This document shows positions 48,607 through 60,268 of a stretch of 64,000 nt of DNA, in pieces (position 1 is the first letter of the stretch; each line of letters starts with the position of its first letter). Below the pieces are notes generated by a model that was given only the letters and a program-made list of their open reading frames with translations, made no database searches and was not told the DNA's origin. The DNA comes from Galerina marginata (taxonomy: Eukaryota; Basidiomycota; Agaricomycetes; Agaricales; Galerinaceae): positions 2,418,001-2,482,000 of the forward strand of contig JAECYW010000005.1 of assembly GCA_023014335.1 (NCBI GenBank). The letters run 5' to 3'. Both the position numbers and the translations under genes were made by a program.

Positions 48607-51358
48607 TCAACGCGCTTTTTTGTCACGATGCTAAGAGAACAAAGGAAAAAGGGGTGAATGATAACCATCAGTATCATATGGCAAACAGAGACGAGAAGAA
48701 TAGGAAAGGGTGGAAGGTGAAAAAGCGAGAACCACATATTTACCTGCGAAGGGGTGTTGGAACGCGAGCCAGTCGGCAGGTATGTTCGTTCTTCAAAGTC
48801 TGCAGCCTCATCTTGGTCGAGGTTTGGAAAGTTAGGGACCCATCTAGAGGCATATCCTCCTGGTTGGTTAACCGGAGACATAGAAGCACTTTGAGGAGGA
48901 TTGGAGGAAGTTGCAGAGTGCGAAGCCGAAAAAGACACAGAATAGAGCGAAGGCGACTGAGACCGAGAAACTAGAGAAGATACTGTACGGCTCAAGCCAG
49001 ATCCCGATTGACTCGATTCAACAGCACCAGACCATGAAGAAGAACCAGATGAAGGCACAACGTGTGGAAACGGCATGCTCAACCTCGATGCAACAGCTGC
49101 GTCTCCGAAGATTCTGGCCTCACGACTTTCGTCGTCCATATCCTCGTCGTCCACTTCCTTTGCAGTTTGGCTGTTATATTCATCTTCATCATAGTCGTCT
49201 TCGTCCTTCTCATCACTGGTTTGTCTCTGCTTGCCTTTTCGTGAACTGCGGGGTTGCGTCTTGTCGTCTGGAAACCCCTGAGACGCATTCACTCGGATTG
49301 TCGAGCTCGGCGGCATCCATCTTACTCTATACGGAGGAATCTTCAACGACGAATGCTCCCGCTTCTCCTGACCAAGGCTTTGTGTAGACTCCGCATCCTC
49401 CGATCCAGGCTGGGCAGAAGAACTTCCCTCGCCGCGAATGGCGCTGTCATGCTGGGGAATGTCACGCTGGTGTGGCTGCAAGATCATAGGCGTAGTGAAC
49501 CCAACGACGTATGGGACCTCGACAGGACCGGGATCAGGGGGATTAGGGAAGATGCCATGGGTGCGTAGATGCCTCTTCGCATTAGAACGGACTCCGAAGG
49601 TACGCGGGCACCCTGGAAAAACACATGCATAGGCTATTGTTCATTGGACATGGTACAGGAAATGGATTTGGATGTAGAAGTTAGCAAGTTACATCCCAAA
49701 ACAAGTGGGTTTGGGGGTGAACTTACGTCTTTCATTACTATGGGTGTTCATATGGGTTTTCAATCCACTGGGTCTGGAGATTCAAGTACGTTAGTCCTAC
49801 CCCCAATCCAAGAACAAACTCTTTCGAAACTCGTAGTACTGGAATCTTCCGAAGGACAAGACAAATTCAAAACAACACACACAAAAAAGTACCCACCTAG
49901 GAAATTTCTTCTGGCAAATCTGGCATTCATGCATTTTGGATTTCTTCTTCTTTGCTGTGACTAATCCGGGTTTTCCTTCTCCTATGCCGCTTGCCGTATT
50001 TCCATGGTCTCTCTTTCCTTTTTCCTTTCCCTTGACAAGGCTTGCCGAAAGTTGACCATCTGCCTGTCCAGGAAGCCGTAGCCTCAACGAAAAGTCGCGA
50101 TCTTCGTTTTCCTCGTTCGGGATCAATTCACTTCCAAACGTGGACTCAGTGTCGGAAGCGGCAGGTGGGCTGTGTCGATTTCGTGATGGCGCAGGCAGGC
50201 TGTGTGTGGGGGACAAATCGGGGAGAGGATGGGCAGAATCAGGGATAGATCGGGAGCGAGGATGGAAGTCCAAATGATGTGAGGTTGTCGGGCCTGACAT
50301 AGGTGCAAGAACCAAATCCGACGCGTCCCTGTGGACGACAGTTGAATGCACTGTCTCCTCTGGAAAAGGGCATATTGATATCAAAATGCAAGGGAAAGAA
50401 ATAAAGCAAGGCAGGAACGTACGCAGAGTTGCAGCTGTGGCCACACGTGTGTTCACGTTCTGACCTAGCGGGAGTGGAAGGTGGTCATGACGTGAATTTA
50501 GAGGAGATCTGAAGTCCGAATGTGCATGGATGTTATGATGCGGCGGGGGTTTATTACTCATGGGAATGGAGGACGGTGTAGGCGAAGTTCGGTACGGCGC
50601 AGATCTGTGCGTCGTGCCTACACTCCTTGCATCGCTCGAATGACTAGGGTTAATGTTCGTCGTGTTAGTCGTGTTATTAACCGAATCATATGATGACGAA
50701 GGTACGAGAGGATGCTGGGGGTGAGAATGTTGTAGGGGGCTACTGGCAGGCGCATCTGATGCAGTAGGATACGATATCAGGTGAGCCTGGTGATAGGGAG
50801 ATGCGACATTTTGAAGGTGGTTGGGCCTGTCGAGGGACGGGCGCTGCTGCTGCTCCAGGTTGTGTGATCGTGGGTGGTGTCCCCGAAGCACGGTATGATA
50901 ATCCTCCAACGGCGACACGGGCTGGACTTGATGATCAGTCGGTAGTGATCCAGAAAGAGGGGCATTTATATCACGAGGGTATAGAGTTACTTCGGAAACG
51001 GATGGGTATTGGTGAATAGGGTTATGGCTGGGACGGAGACTGATGTCGTCGGGATAGTTCGACACGTAATCGTGGAGGCGGCTATCGTGCTGGTGAGGCT
51101 CATTCTGCTGTGAGGAGTATTCTAAGGGGTCTTGCATAGCGGACAGATCTGACTCTTGGTCGTAAGGGTTTCGCTCAGGGGAAGGCATGGATGGACGGTG
51201 CACTTAGGAAATGAGGCGTTAGTGATGGCGTGATTGTGGCCTTTGAAAAGATAGCTACCAGCGGTTTCCGAAGAAGATATGTTTGCTGTTCGTGTGCTTG
51301 TGTTTACAACCTTCTGTGAGGAGGACGACATCGGCATGCCATCCCGTTCCGATTCCAT
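48607..51358 (-). CDS. C2H2 zinc-finger transcription factor
   Basis: Starts MESERDGMPMSSSSQ. About 430 residues of low-complexity, Ser/Pro/His/Asn-rich sequence precede the DNA-binding part. Two C2H2 fingers follow a basic stretch (KKKKSKMHECQICQKKFPR). Finger 1 is split by an intron and resumes PSGLKTHMNTH. Finger 2 is YACVFPGCPRTFGVRSNAKR followed by HLRTH, with linker SNERP in place of TGEKP. The C-terminal 300 residues hold an acidic stretch (DEKDEDDYDEDEYNSQ) and Ser-rich segments. A last short exon gives HRDKKAR-stop. Exon 1 joins exon 2 as ETA-VHRPSMPSPER. It is probably a nuclear sequence-specific regulator; the target genes are unknown. Confidence 0.85.
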
Positions 51359-52476
51359 TTTCTCCCTGTAACTCGGATGTAGAAAGGCAAGAGAAAGGAC
51401 AATAGGTGAAGCTTGAGGCCGGGGATTGAGGTCGATGAGCAGTGCGAGATCCAACGGGAATAGTCGAAACCTTCAATGCACCTTTTCTGCTCAGAAATAG
51501 CTCCTTTGAAGGGCCGTCCTGTCCGGTTCCTCAGAGAACGTTTCCTAAAAATTGAAATCATGCACGTCAGGTCTATTTCAAGGACAGAATGATCGATAAC
51601 AATTCAGTACACACCTAGTATGTTCTCAAGTTAGCTGAACGTAACAGCAAAAATTCACCTAGGACCACATATTCATAAGTGAGTTCTATGAGATTGAGAA
51701 CGAACGAGCCTCTGCTATATGTATGACCCGATTAGAAGTCGAGAATGAATTATTATCTACAAGGAGTAATCAGTGAATAATTGAAGCAAAATTTAAACGA
51801 AATTAATACCTAATGGATAGTCATCCAAAGCGCGGGTGGCAGAAGGAAAGAAGAGTTGTTGAGAATACCACAATCCGAGAAAATACAGTACCAATTCACC
51901 AAATAGAGTATCACTGTTTGCATCATACCACGTGGCTTACTGTCCCCGCCGCCGGTTTACTCAAAAACAACTCAAAAAGGTGTACAATGTACTTACTTAC
52001 ATAAACCCGATTACTTATGGTCAAGAAATAGCACAAGAATTTCAAGACTAATCACCGGCCTTCACTGTTTCGTATAGCGAAAGGGAATAGTCAGTCCCGT
52101 TCGTTCAAAAAGCAACCCAAGTTTACTTTGGAATGGGAGGGACCATTTTTGGACGTCTCCAGGTGTGATCGGTTGATCATGTGATCTTCCGAACACAGGT
52201 CTGATCTTTTCGCGACATTATTTGGTATTTTACAGTTAATATTTCACTGGCCATCTACCTCCTCCAGCAGGGTGGCCCCGTGGAATTTTTTTTTACCCAA
52301 CGCCATTGACGACTTACTAATACTTTGGGCGAACTCAGTTTTCGCTTGAAAGTGTTGACAAACCGACCACATCAAAGGTTGTGAGACTGGAGGGAAGTCT
52401 TGGGGAAGTCAACGAGTGAGGCCACCTTTCAAGTACCCCATTTTTGTTGCTCATCATTCATAGTAGCCTAGTCTCA
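51359..52476. other. Divergent intergenic region
   Basis: About 1.1 kb between divergent genes, AT-rich in the middle. No coding or RNA feature is supported. Confidence 0.4.
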
Positions 52477-53604
52477 ATGGCTTCCACTCTCCATTGGCAA
52501 GCCGCCATAAAAACGCGAAAGAGGGCCCTCCGTAAAGATGTAGGAGCTATCCTCAACCAATTAAGCTCAACTTCTATCGAACACCAGTGTAAGCATGGAC
52601 TTCTCTTCCATGGAGTCCCTAAGGATTGCCAACTTGAACTGAAGCGAATCTCATAGCGAGCGCAATAGCAGAACGTGTTCTTTCCCTGCCTTCGTTCCAA
52701 CGCTCGCAATCAGTGAGTTGCTACCTTAGCATGCCTTCGGGTGAGGTGCGCACGAATGTGCTTGTAGAAGCCATCCTGCGATCAGGTAAATAAGCAGCCC
52801 AGGACTTTGTTGAACCATCCAGTCCTAACCTCCCTCGTTATCTCCAACAAATACGCTACTTGAACCACGCTATGATCCAATTTGACTTCCTTCCAAAGCT
52901 GCCCTCTAACTATCTGTTATTGAAGGTAAAACATTATATGTGCCAAAGATCCAGTCATCAGATGGGACAATGGACTTTCTCCGAGTATACTCTTTTGACG
53001 ATCTTTCGTCCCTCCCAAGTGGTACATGGGGAATCAAAGAGCCAAGCGAAGCATGGGAGGGAGGGATGCGGAGCCGCGGTTGGTGCCTTTCTCTGGGATT
53101 GTCGTTTAGATTTCTCCAAGAATTATTTATAACTTTCTGTGAATAGTTCTCGGCTCAGCCTCAGATTCCTTGGATTTGATTCTTCTCCCAGGTGTGTATT
53201 CACTGTTAAGGCTCATGATTTATCCGGCGCCTACTCTTGTTTGTAGGGGTAGCCTTTGACCGCGGTTTATCGCGTTTGGGCCATGGGAAAGGGTACTATG
53301 ACCAGTTTATTTCGGCCTATGTGACCTCAGCTCGTCCTAAGCCTTTACTGGGTAAGTATATTACCGTTCCATTCCAACCGCCACATACTCATGCACTCAA
53401 CTTCTGCCTTTTATTACCACCTTTTTTTGGCACACGACATGCGATTCACCTCATATAGTGGGTTTGAGCCTGCGCGAACAGCTCCTTAATGACGAGCAAG
53501 TGCCTATGACCAACCATGATTGGAAGTTGGATGTGCTAGTCACTCCAGATGAGACTCTAGACATGGGGACCCTCAACGACACCCCTTCGAAGTCGGAAAC
53601 ATAA
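52477..53604 (+). CDS. FAU1: 5-formyltetrahydrofolate cyclo-ligase
   Basis: Converts 5-formyl-THF to 5,10-methenyl-THF with ATP in one-carbon metabolism. Six exons joined by eye. Start MASTLHWQAAIKTRKRALRK with the basic N-terminal helix of the family, then SYLSMPSGEVRTNVLVEAI and KTLYVPKIQ, where a long 143-nt intron splits RSG/KTLYVP. SGTWGIKEPSEAW is followed by LDLILLPGVAFDRGLSRLG and the ATP/substrate loop HGKGYYDQF. The tail includes LREQLLNDEQVPM, HDWKLDVLVTPDE and ends DTPSKSET. The length of about 235 aa is normal. Confidence 0.9.
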
Positions 53605-53931
53605 GGCTTCCTTAATTCTCATCTTAATTTGAAACAATTTCACGCACACATGCCTATCCCCAGAAATAGCGAGTCACAATATCGAACAGCGTTATCCAGC
53701 CTTTGAAAGCTTTAACCATGAGAATGCTACTATGATCAAATCACGAGGTGGCGGTTTTGCGAAACAATGTTATCCACGTTCATTATAAATTCTGAGCCCA
53801 AGAAAGATATGACCATGAGGTCAAGTGGTTTGTCATGGCCAATAGTACACACATAAACGAGGATAGCAAGGGAACTGACAAAAAAGCTGATGGAAACAGA
53901 GAAAAGGTATAGGGAGAGCGCCTTGTCACAA
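53605..53931. other. Convergent 3' intergenic region
   Basis: 327 nt between the cyclo-ligase and hydrolase stop codons. Nothing recognised. Confidence 0.45.
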
Positions 53932-55230
53932 TCATAGAGGGACCAGGTCGTCATCGGAATCAGACGACTCGTGCGCCAAGTAGCCGGCCTTTATTAAATC
54001 TGCTTCGAAAGGCGATTTGACGGAAGACCTAGCAGCGGGGACCTGTCCATCAGCCAAATCCATCACCCAATCATGAAGGAGTGAATTAATTCTGTGGAGG
54101 GCGCTGCGGTTTACCAAACGATGAATCTGCAGATAAACTTACGAACTCACTCTTCAGGATGGGTGACACAGCCGAACTGGGGAGCACCTGACACCTGTGA
54201 TAGGCGGACGTCCAGACCTGCTGCTGTGAAGCGGTCCCGTATTTCTTCAGCGAATGGGAGGGGGTAAGCGATGTCCTCGCTGCAATGCACGACGTGTACC
54301 GGGCACTTGATTCGCTGCAGGATAGGGAGTGGGTGGGGCTCGCGGTCCAGCGAGAACTTGACAGTCACGGTATGAAGTTCCTCGAAATGTTCCGGAGACC
54401 AGTTACGGTATCCTTGTGGGAGTGTGTATTGAACGAGCCTGTTAATATTATTGCCCATGTCAGAAATAACGTAAGAGTGACACCAATGGATAATCACGCG
54501 TTGATAAAGTCGGACTGAGTGCGATTAAAGCCAAGCTGGAGGGCGCCGAATACAGAGTCGAGCAGTGCTTCCTGGTCAGGTTCGTTTGGATTCTGGTGGG
54601 CTTGTACCCAACAATCAAATATTTCCTGACGGCCAGCAGCAACAATTTCTGGCTAAAGTAACAGATACGTTCATATTGATTGTCATTCGAAAGGAACCAA
54701 CGTACTTCAACCAATGGCAGCGGCGACAGCATGAACAACGAGAGGACCTTGTCAGGATAACTAATCGCAGTTTGCAACGCGATACACGCGCCCAACGACA
54801 CCCCAAATAAGTGGCATGGGGGGAGCCGCAACGCTTCCTGTCATCAGTCAGCACAGGGTCAAGGTGACTGGGAAGAGAGGGCGTCACCATGAACTTGAAG
54901 AGGTCGTCTGCAGCGTCTGTCCGTCTAAACATGCTCGGAACAGGTCCAACAGTTTCACCATGACACCGCGCGTCTACCCCAATGAGATTGAAGCGCCTCA
55001 AGTTGGGGTTCGCGAATTGGTCTAAACATTGGCCAAGTAAGTTAACGGTACTTCTGGATCGAGGGCGCCGACTTACGATGGAAAACAATGTGAGCAATGA
55101 ACACTGGATGTAGAAGAATCACCGTTGGCAGTGTGGGGTCAATGTATTGAGCATCCTCTGATGTTGGCGTGGAGATAGTGTAATTGATTAGAACAGGACC
55201 CGATGAACTTTGGATTTTGACTTGAGGCAT
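53932..55230 (-). CDS. Alpha/beta hydrolase
   Basis: Serine hydrolase fold of unknown substrate, resembling enol-lactonase/epoxide-hydrolase-type enzymes. Start MPQVKIQSSSGPVLINYTIS. The strand before the oxyanion hole is PTVILLHPVF. After an intron comes FNLIGVDARCHGETVG, with the nucleophile elbow FGVSLGACIALQ (GxSxG). The catalytic Asp is likely in VVHCSEDIAYPLP and the His in GCVTHPEE near the C-terminus. The last exon adds INSLLHDWVMDLADGQVP and an acidic tail (ESSDSDDDLVPL). At least six exons, about 330 aa. Frames join cleanly with standard introns. It converges with the cyclo-ligase. Confidence 0.82.
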
Positions 55231-55898
55231 GTTGGGAAAGGCGCTCGTTTCGCTTGAAGAAACAGGGGGCGCTGGGGGTGGTTGTTGACGATAAGTTTAG
55301 TAGAAAAGGAGGGGGGCAATTTTGGATCGAAGATCAGCTGACCGTTGCCCCCGGATGTGAAATTCATTGCCAAATGCATCTATCTATCTATCTAGGAGCC
55401 ACTTTGGACTATTAGTCACGATCAGATTGATATATAAATTGGATGAGCATACCCATCACGTCCACAGATGCGCCCACTCACTAGCTGGACAGATATCATT
55501 CGGAGAGGTTTGACGAGAAATTAGTACGACTCTTGGGAATCAAAGTATCGCGATTTGTGGATTCATCTTGTTTTCGGCGACTTGAATAACTGAGACACTT
55601 GTTGGGAAGGCGCTTATGCTGACTTCGACCCGCTAGTAACCATCCGGGCTCGCGTGGTGGAGGAGAAAGTCAAAAGGGGAAATAACAGGCCATAATAGGA
55701 TTGGATCACGATCGGCTTGCTTGTGAGCCAGGGCACGATCTTTAAGGCCCCCGTTAGGCATTGGTACCGGACAAAGTACGAGGGCAACGGCTCCGAACGC
55801 CTTGGCCGGCCATGTGGATAGCAAGAACTCTAAGACACTTGCGGTTTCTCAAACAATGTTGCCATTTATCTGTGCAGTACGCTTGAGATTAGATCAGA
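55231..55898. other. Intergenic region
   Basis: It contains a short run of the tetranucleotide ATCT (about four copies near 55378-55394). No gene is supported. Confidence 0.4.
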
Positions 55899-57241
55899 CT
55901 ATAAAATATTCTGGCGTACGATAGAGTAGGGTTCTGATATTGTAGGTGTTTTCCCGGGAGGAAATTTCGGGGATGAGAGTAGTTTGACGAGTCTTTTAGT
56001 TACTGGATGGTAAGCAGACTTTTGTAGTTAGACATGAAAAACATACCCTGATGTCAGACCATCGGGAGATAGGATAATCCTGTGAGCCTTTCCAGCAGGG
56101 AGGTACGCGAGTCCTTTGGATTTGTTCGATGTAAGCAATGTAAGAGACGGTCAAATGTTATGTTGTATTAACCATACCAAGTTGAGGCAGCATTGTTCCC
56201 CTTCCACCAGAATCAAAGGTTCCGGGACTACCATCCGCATTTACCATCTTTACTGCAAGTTGGGAGGTTGTTACGACCTGTATTCATAGATTAAGCATCG
56301 CCGATTTATTGGAGGGAAGGTGCCTACCGTTATGTTATTGGATGCGGACACCTTCGACAAGGTTTGCTTGACCTTTTCCAGGTGGGTATTCTTTTGGGAG
56401 ATGGTTAACGCCGGGTGTTGGAAAGGAAAGGAAATCGAAGTTATGACAAGGAGTGACACCTGAAACATAAAATATTTACATTTCTGCTTGAAAGAAAAGT
56501 AAATGACCGACCTTTGGGTGAGAAATAAGAAAACCCGGTAAATGATGCATGAATAGCATAAGTTCAGCCAAGGTGTGTACTTTGGTGTAGTGAACCAGTT
56601 GCTTTGAGTTCGTTTTTGTACTAAGAGTGTCTGATAAATAGGCATTGAACATCGACGTTGAAGGCATTATAGGTTGTATGCGCACTCACTTTCCAACGTC
56701 TGCGCCAAGACTGTAGGACTTATCGTATTTCGGCAGTCTAAGACAATGTAATTGGAATCTCAGAAAGGCAACAACGGTAGTTTTCTCACCAATGAAGACG
56801 ATCTCATCACCAGTCTCGGCAAAGGAGGCAACGACGTTTATTGCCAGCTTTTCCTTGGGGCTTCCAGGGGGACCTGATATCTCAAGAATTTGACCTGGGG
56901 ATAGTCCGCCATCCAGAACTTTGTCAAGCACAGCACACTTGGTCAACAGCTTCTGCGATTTCTGGGACAGGAGTGCTGCAGACTGTGTTGCTTGGAATGT
57001 AGCGACCGGTGTTGGGGAATTTTGACAACGAGCAAGAAGTTGTTGGGCAGAGGTCAATGAAATATTTAGGTCTGGAGCATGACATTTTAGCATTGCCCTC
57101 TTACGAGAGATACGTGCATTTACCTTTAGCAAGAGTTTCCGCTGTAACCGAATTCAAGTCTTGTATTCTTTCATAACCACGCTGCGAAAGAGCAGCTAGA
57201 ATGTCTTTGGGAAGGCCCAGTGACAGTAATCTTGAAGACAT
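55899..57241 (-). CDS. RAD51C: RAD51C-like RecA-family protein with degenerate ATPase motifs
   Basis: Start MSSRLLSLGLPKDILAALSQ, an N-terminal helical domain, then KDLNISLTSAQQLLARC and the RAD51-type entry LDKVLDGGLSPGQILEISGP. The Walker A position reads GPPGSPKEK instead of GxxGxGKS/T. The Walker B region reads SLLVITSISFPFQHP, where human RAD51C has an aspartate in VIVDGIAFPFRH. The next blocks are VVTTSQLAVKM and LAYLPAGKAHRIIL, matching the QM and L-G-W-x-H segments of the family. About 310 aa, eight exons, ending EPYSIVRQNIL. Likely a recombination mediator acting with Rad51 in the nucleus. Loss of the P-loop lysine-adjacent residues suggests a structural, non-hydrolysing role; that is inference. 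Confidence 0.8.
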
Positions 57242-57636
57242 TTCGGGCAGGTGATAATTAGCCTATCGATTTGATATTTGAGCTGATGTTGAGGATGACT
57301 ATGACTATGGCAATACAGATCCTCCACGGTGTTATAGGTCAACGAGAAAGAAAGTAAGTTGGGTGCAAAATTCAAGTACTGTCCTGATCGAACTTCACGT
57401 GAACGACGCGTCGAATCTCCGTGGGAATATTTTATTTAATGAAATTTCAGGAAACAGGAGCGGTTCCAGCGTTGCTCTCGACCACCACTTCACCCTGCCC
57501 ATTTCTTGCTCAATACCCGCTCAAACGCACACCGAACACTATTTTCTTGCTTAAACGCCTCAATCTGCCTGAGCGGTTCGTTCAAATACCCGCGTTGTGG
57601 AAAGCAAAGCCCATTACCCGAATAAAACGACGCAAT
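57242..57636. other. Divergent promoter region
   Basis: Shared upstream region of the RAD51C-like and three-RRM genes. It holds an E-box CACGTG (57396-57401) and the MCB palindrome at 57404-57413. The right half is open in the RRM frame back to an ATG at 57439, an alternative start. Confidence 0.45.
57404..57413. promoter_or_regulatory. MluI-box palindrome upstream of RAD51C-like gene
   Basis: CGACGCGTCG, identical to the 10-mer upstream of EXO1, lies 163 nt upstream of the RAD51C-like ATG and next to a CACGTG box. Confidence 0.5.
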
Positions 57637-59455
57637 ATGCAACCCATCAAATATAGATTCGGTCGTGGCACGCCAGGCAACAACTCGCCATGCACTACTA
57701 ACTTCGCCTCTCGGTTTCTTACGGAAGGAGGGACGTTGTTCAATTTCAACCACAATCGCCCAACAAACTCAGTGAGCGTTGAAAACATACCTGATCACGG
57801 TGAGCCTTTTCCGTAACGCGTCAGATCATAGCTCACTTCTCTGTTTCTATGTTTTAGTAAACAGACGTGAAGTTTTAGCTCTCTTTAATACCCTCATAGG
57901 TATGGGCTATATCTTGTTTCGAACTTGTTTTAATCTCATCACCCCTTGTCAGGCGAAGTCCGTAGCTTCCAAGATATCAGAGATATTTCCAACCCCCGCC
58001 TTGAAATAACTTTCTCCGACCAAGACGCAGCTGCGTAAGGACACTGCATTTATTCCTCTGTCATCTCTGACTTCTATATCCAGCAAAGCCATGTGCATGA
58101 ACGGATACACAGTGGCTGGTGTTCCTCTGTGAGTACTACGTTCGGTTCTTACTCTTCTCGCTCTACGCGTACACTTGCCTAAACAATCACCACTAAAATT
58201 ATATGCGTATATATGTACGTCGCAAAGCAAGTTCAAACTGACAACGTTTTCCGCAGCACGGTGTCTGCCTTAGCTATGTCTTCACGCGTTCATCGAGCTG
58301 ATAAACAATCAACGGATGATCGTCGAAACCTTTACGTCCTCGGGCTCCCTTTCGCTCTTACTAAGTAAGTCTACCAGCATCTCTCCCCTCTCAAGTTACT
58401 CACCAATCTCCAGAAACGAGTTTGCTACCCTGTTTGCGGAATATGGCACAATTTCACACTGCGTTATTCTGGCAACTGTCGACAATTCTTCACGACGCAG
58501 AGGCTTCGTGGTCATGTCGTCGCATGAGGAGGCGAAACGTGCTATGGCAGGCTTAACGCGTACTCAGATCAAGTAAGAATTTTCTTTTTGTTGTCTGATC
58601 AAGGAATCTAACCTGGGATTTTAGGGGTCATTCGATCGATGTATCTTGGGCTGTCGTTCAGCGTTCACAGGGTTCGTTCGTCCAGATCAACACCAAATTT
58701 TACTAATATTTGTCACATTTCCTTCAGGTTTCTTAGATGGAGGGGACCGGGCTCTGCTTCTCGATTCGCGCTCCCAACTGCCTAGCCCTACTCCAAAGCT
58801 CTTTGAAAGGAAATGCCTTACTTCTTCAGAATCTTCAGACTCATCTCTCGAGTCGCACGACGCCGACCCTGCGTCTCTGACCACGGTTTCTGGACCTACA
58901 ACCTCGCTGCTCGTTACCAACTTGCCGACCCTCTTGTTCTCTCAGGCACAGGATCTTCACCCGCTGTTCTTCCCCTTTGGACACATCGAAAAGCTTGAGA
59001 TCGTTCAGGTTTCTCCTCTGGGTACCATGTCCGTTCTTGTGCAGTACTCGCATGCTAGTGTTGCTCGTGAAGCAAAGGAGAGCCTTACCGGTCAGTTATA
59101 TGGGAGTTATCGAATCGAAGCGCGTTATGTCAAGCTACCGATTTCGACTCCGTCGCATTCTGATCAACCCTCGTCGTCCGTTGGGACCGCTTTTGACAAG
59201 AGGCCTTATTCTCCTGCGAATTTTCTTGCTCACTCTCGTGGACTTCTCACTCAGGCTGGCGCATACTGCGATCCTGTCGCCAAGGATGCCGCACCCGTCG
59301 ACTATTTTAGCTATGCGAGTAACGGACCTCCACGCCATGAATTTCTTGCCAATTCTCACTCAAGGCAATCTTCTCTCTCTGCGATAAATCCTTCACGTTC
59401 TAACGTTTTTAATGACTTTAATGATTCTTATTTGACTTCTGCCAACTCCAGGTGA
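57637..59455 (+). CDS. RNA-binding protein with three RRMs
   Basis: Start MQPIKYRFGRGTPGNNSPC (ATG 57637, A at -3). RRM1 is assembled from four small exons: NSVSVENIPDHVNRREVLAL, GEVRSFQDIRDISNPRLEIT, then AAAKAMCMNGYTVAGVPL. RRM2: RRNLYVLGLPFALTKNEFAT, RRRGFVVMSSHEEAKRAMAG. RRM3: TSLLVTNLPTLLFSQAQDLH and TMSVLVQYSHASVAREAKES. The tail is Ser/Asn-rich, ending LTSANSR at the stop 59453-59455. That stop overlaps an AG/GTGACC donor. Splicing to the AG at 59502-59503 would extend the protein by about 25 residues (WSLTQNYGRLSGHRRQYG...) to 59582. Probable mRNA-binding regulator; no specific orthologue is assigned. Confidence 0.78.
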
Positions 59456-60268
59456 CCTTGTTTGACCGACTGTCAAGATCTTCTGCTCACCCTAATTTTA
59501 TAGATGGAGCCTCACCCAAAATTACGGACGTCTATCCGGCCATCGTCGCCAATATGGTCTCTATCAAAGCTCTGCTGCTTGACCCTTGGCCTTCGGCGTC
59601 CTCCATGTACCAACTACCATCGGCCCACCGGATTGCTCATGATCAACTACCTTATTTTTGGCCTTGCTCTCCTGTTTATTTTTCTTCTTGGGTTCACATT
59701 TCTGGCTTCTCGCTATTTTCACTTTGCTGCATTGTTTTTCGTTTGGGCTATTTTCTCGACTCGTTACGGAAGGAAGTTTTGGACGTGCACTGCTTTTATA
59801 ATTGGAGGAATGGTTAAAGCTATTTTATTATCACCTGGACACATTCAAACAGATTCCTAGACACCTTTCATCTCAATGCGATACCATAATACATACCTCT
59901 TCATTCAATGTAGTTCGACGTGGTTCGAAATCTGAACTTATTCCTGAAAATTTAAACATGCCCTGCGCAAGGCTGCGCTGCCCTACGGCGCTTGACCCAT
60001 TACATAATCCCAAGTACCCACGTGGCTGGTGGAAATAGCTCTTGGCGGGATGAACAGGGGTGCAACGAGAATCCTGACAATCTTCGTCTTTCATTTTACG
60101 TCTCGGTACCTTTGCTCGTCCTATACACGCTCACTGCCTCATAAACGCTCTTTTCTTTGACATTCACTCAAAGGCGATCCATTTTCAACGATACCGGCCT
60201 TTCGAAACACGTCTTAATACAACAACAATATTGGAACTCAATACCCATTTTAACTTGTAATCCAAGAG
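59456..60268. other. Intergenic region
   Basis: The first 127 nt may be an alternative last exon of the RRM gene. The rest is 3' UTR and promoter of the GH16 gene with no recognised feature. Confidence 0.4.

Noticed and set aside
55378..55394. ATCT microsatellite
   Set aside because: Only about four copies; too short to be informative.
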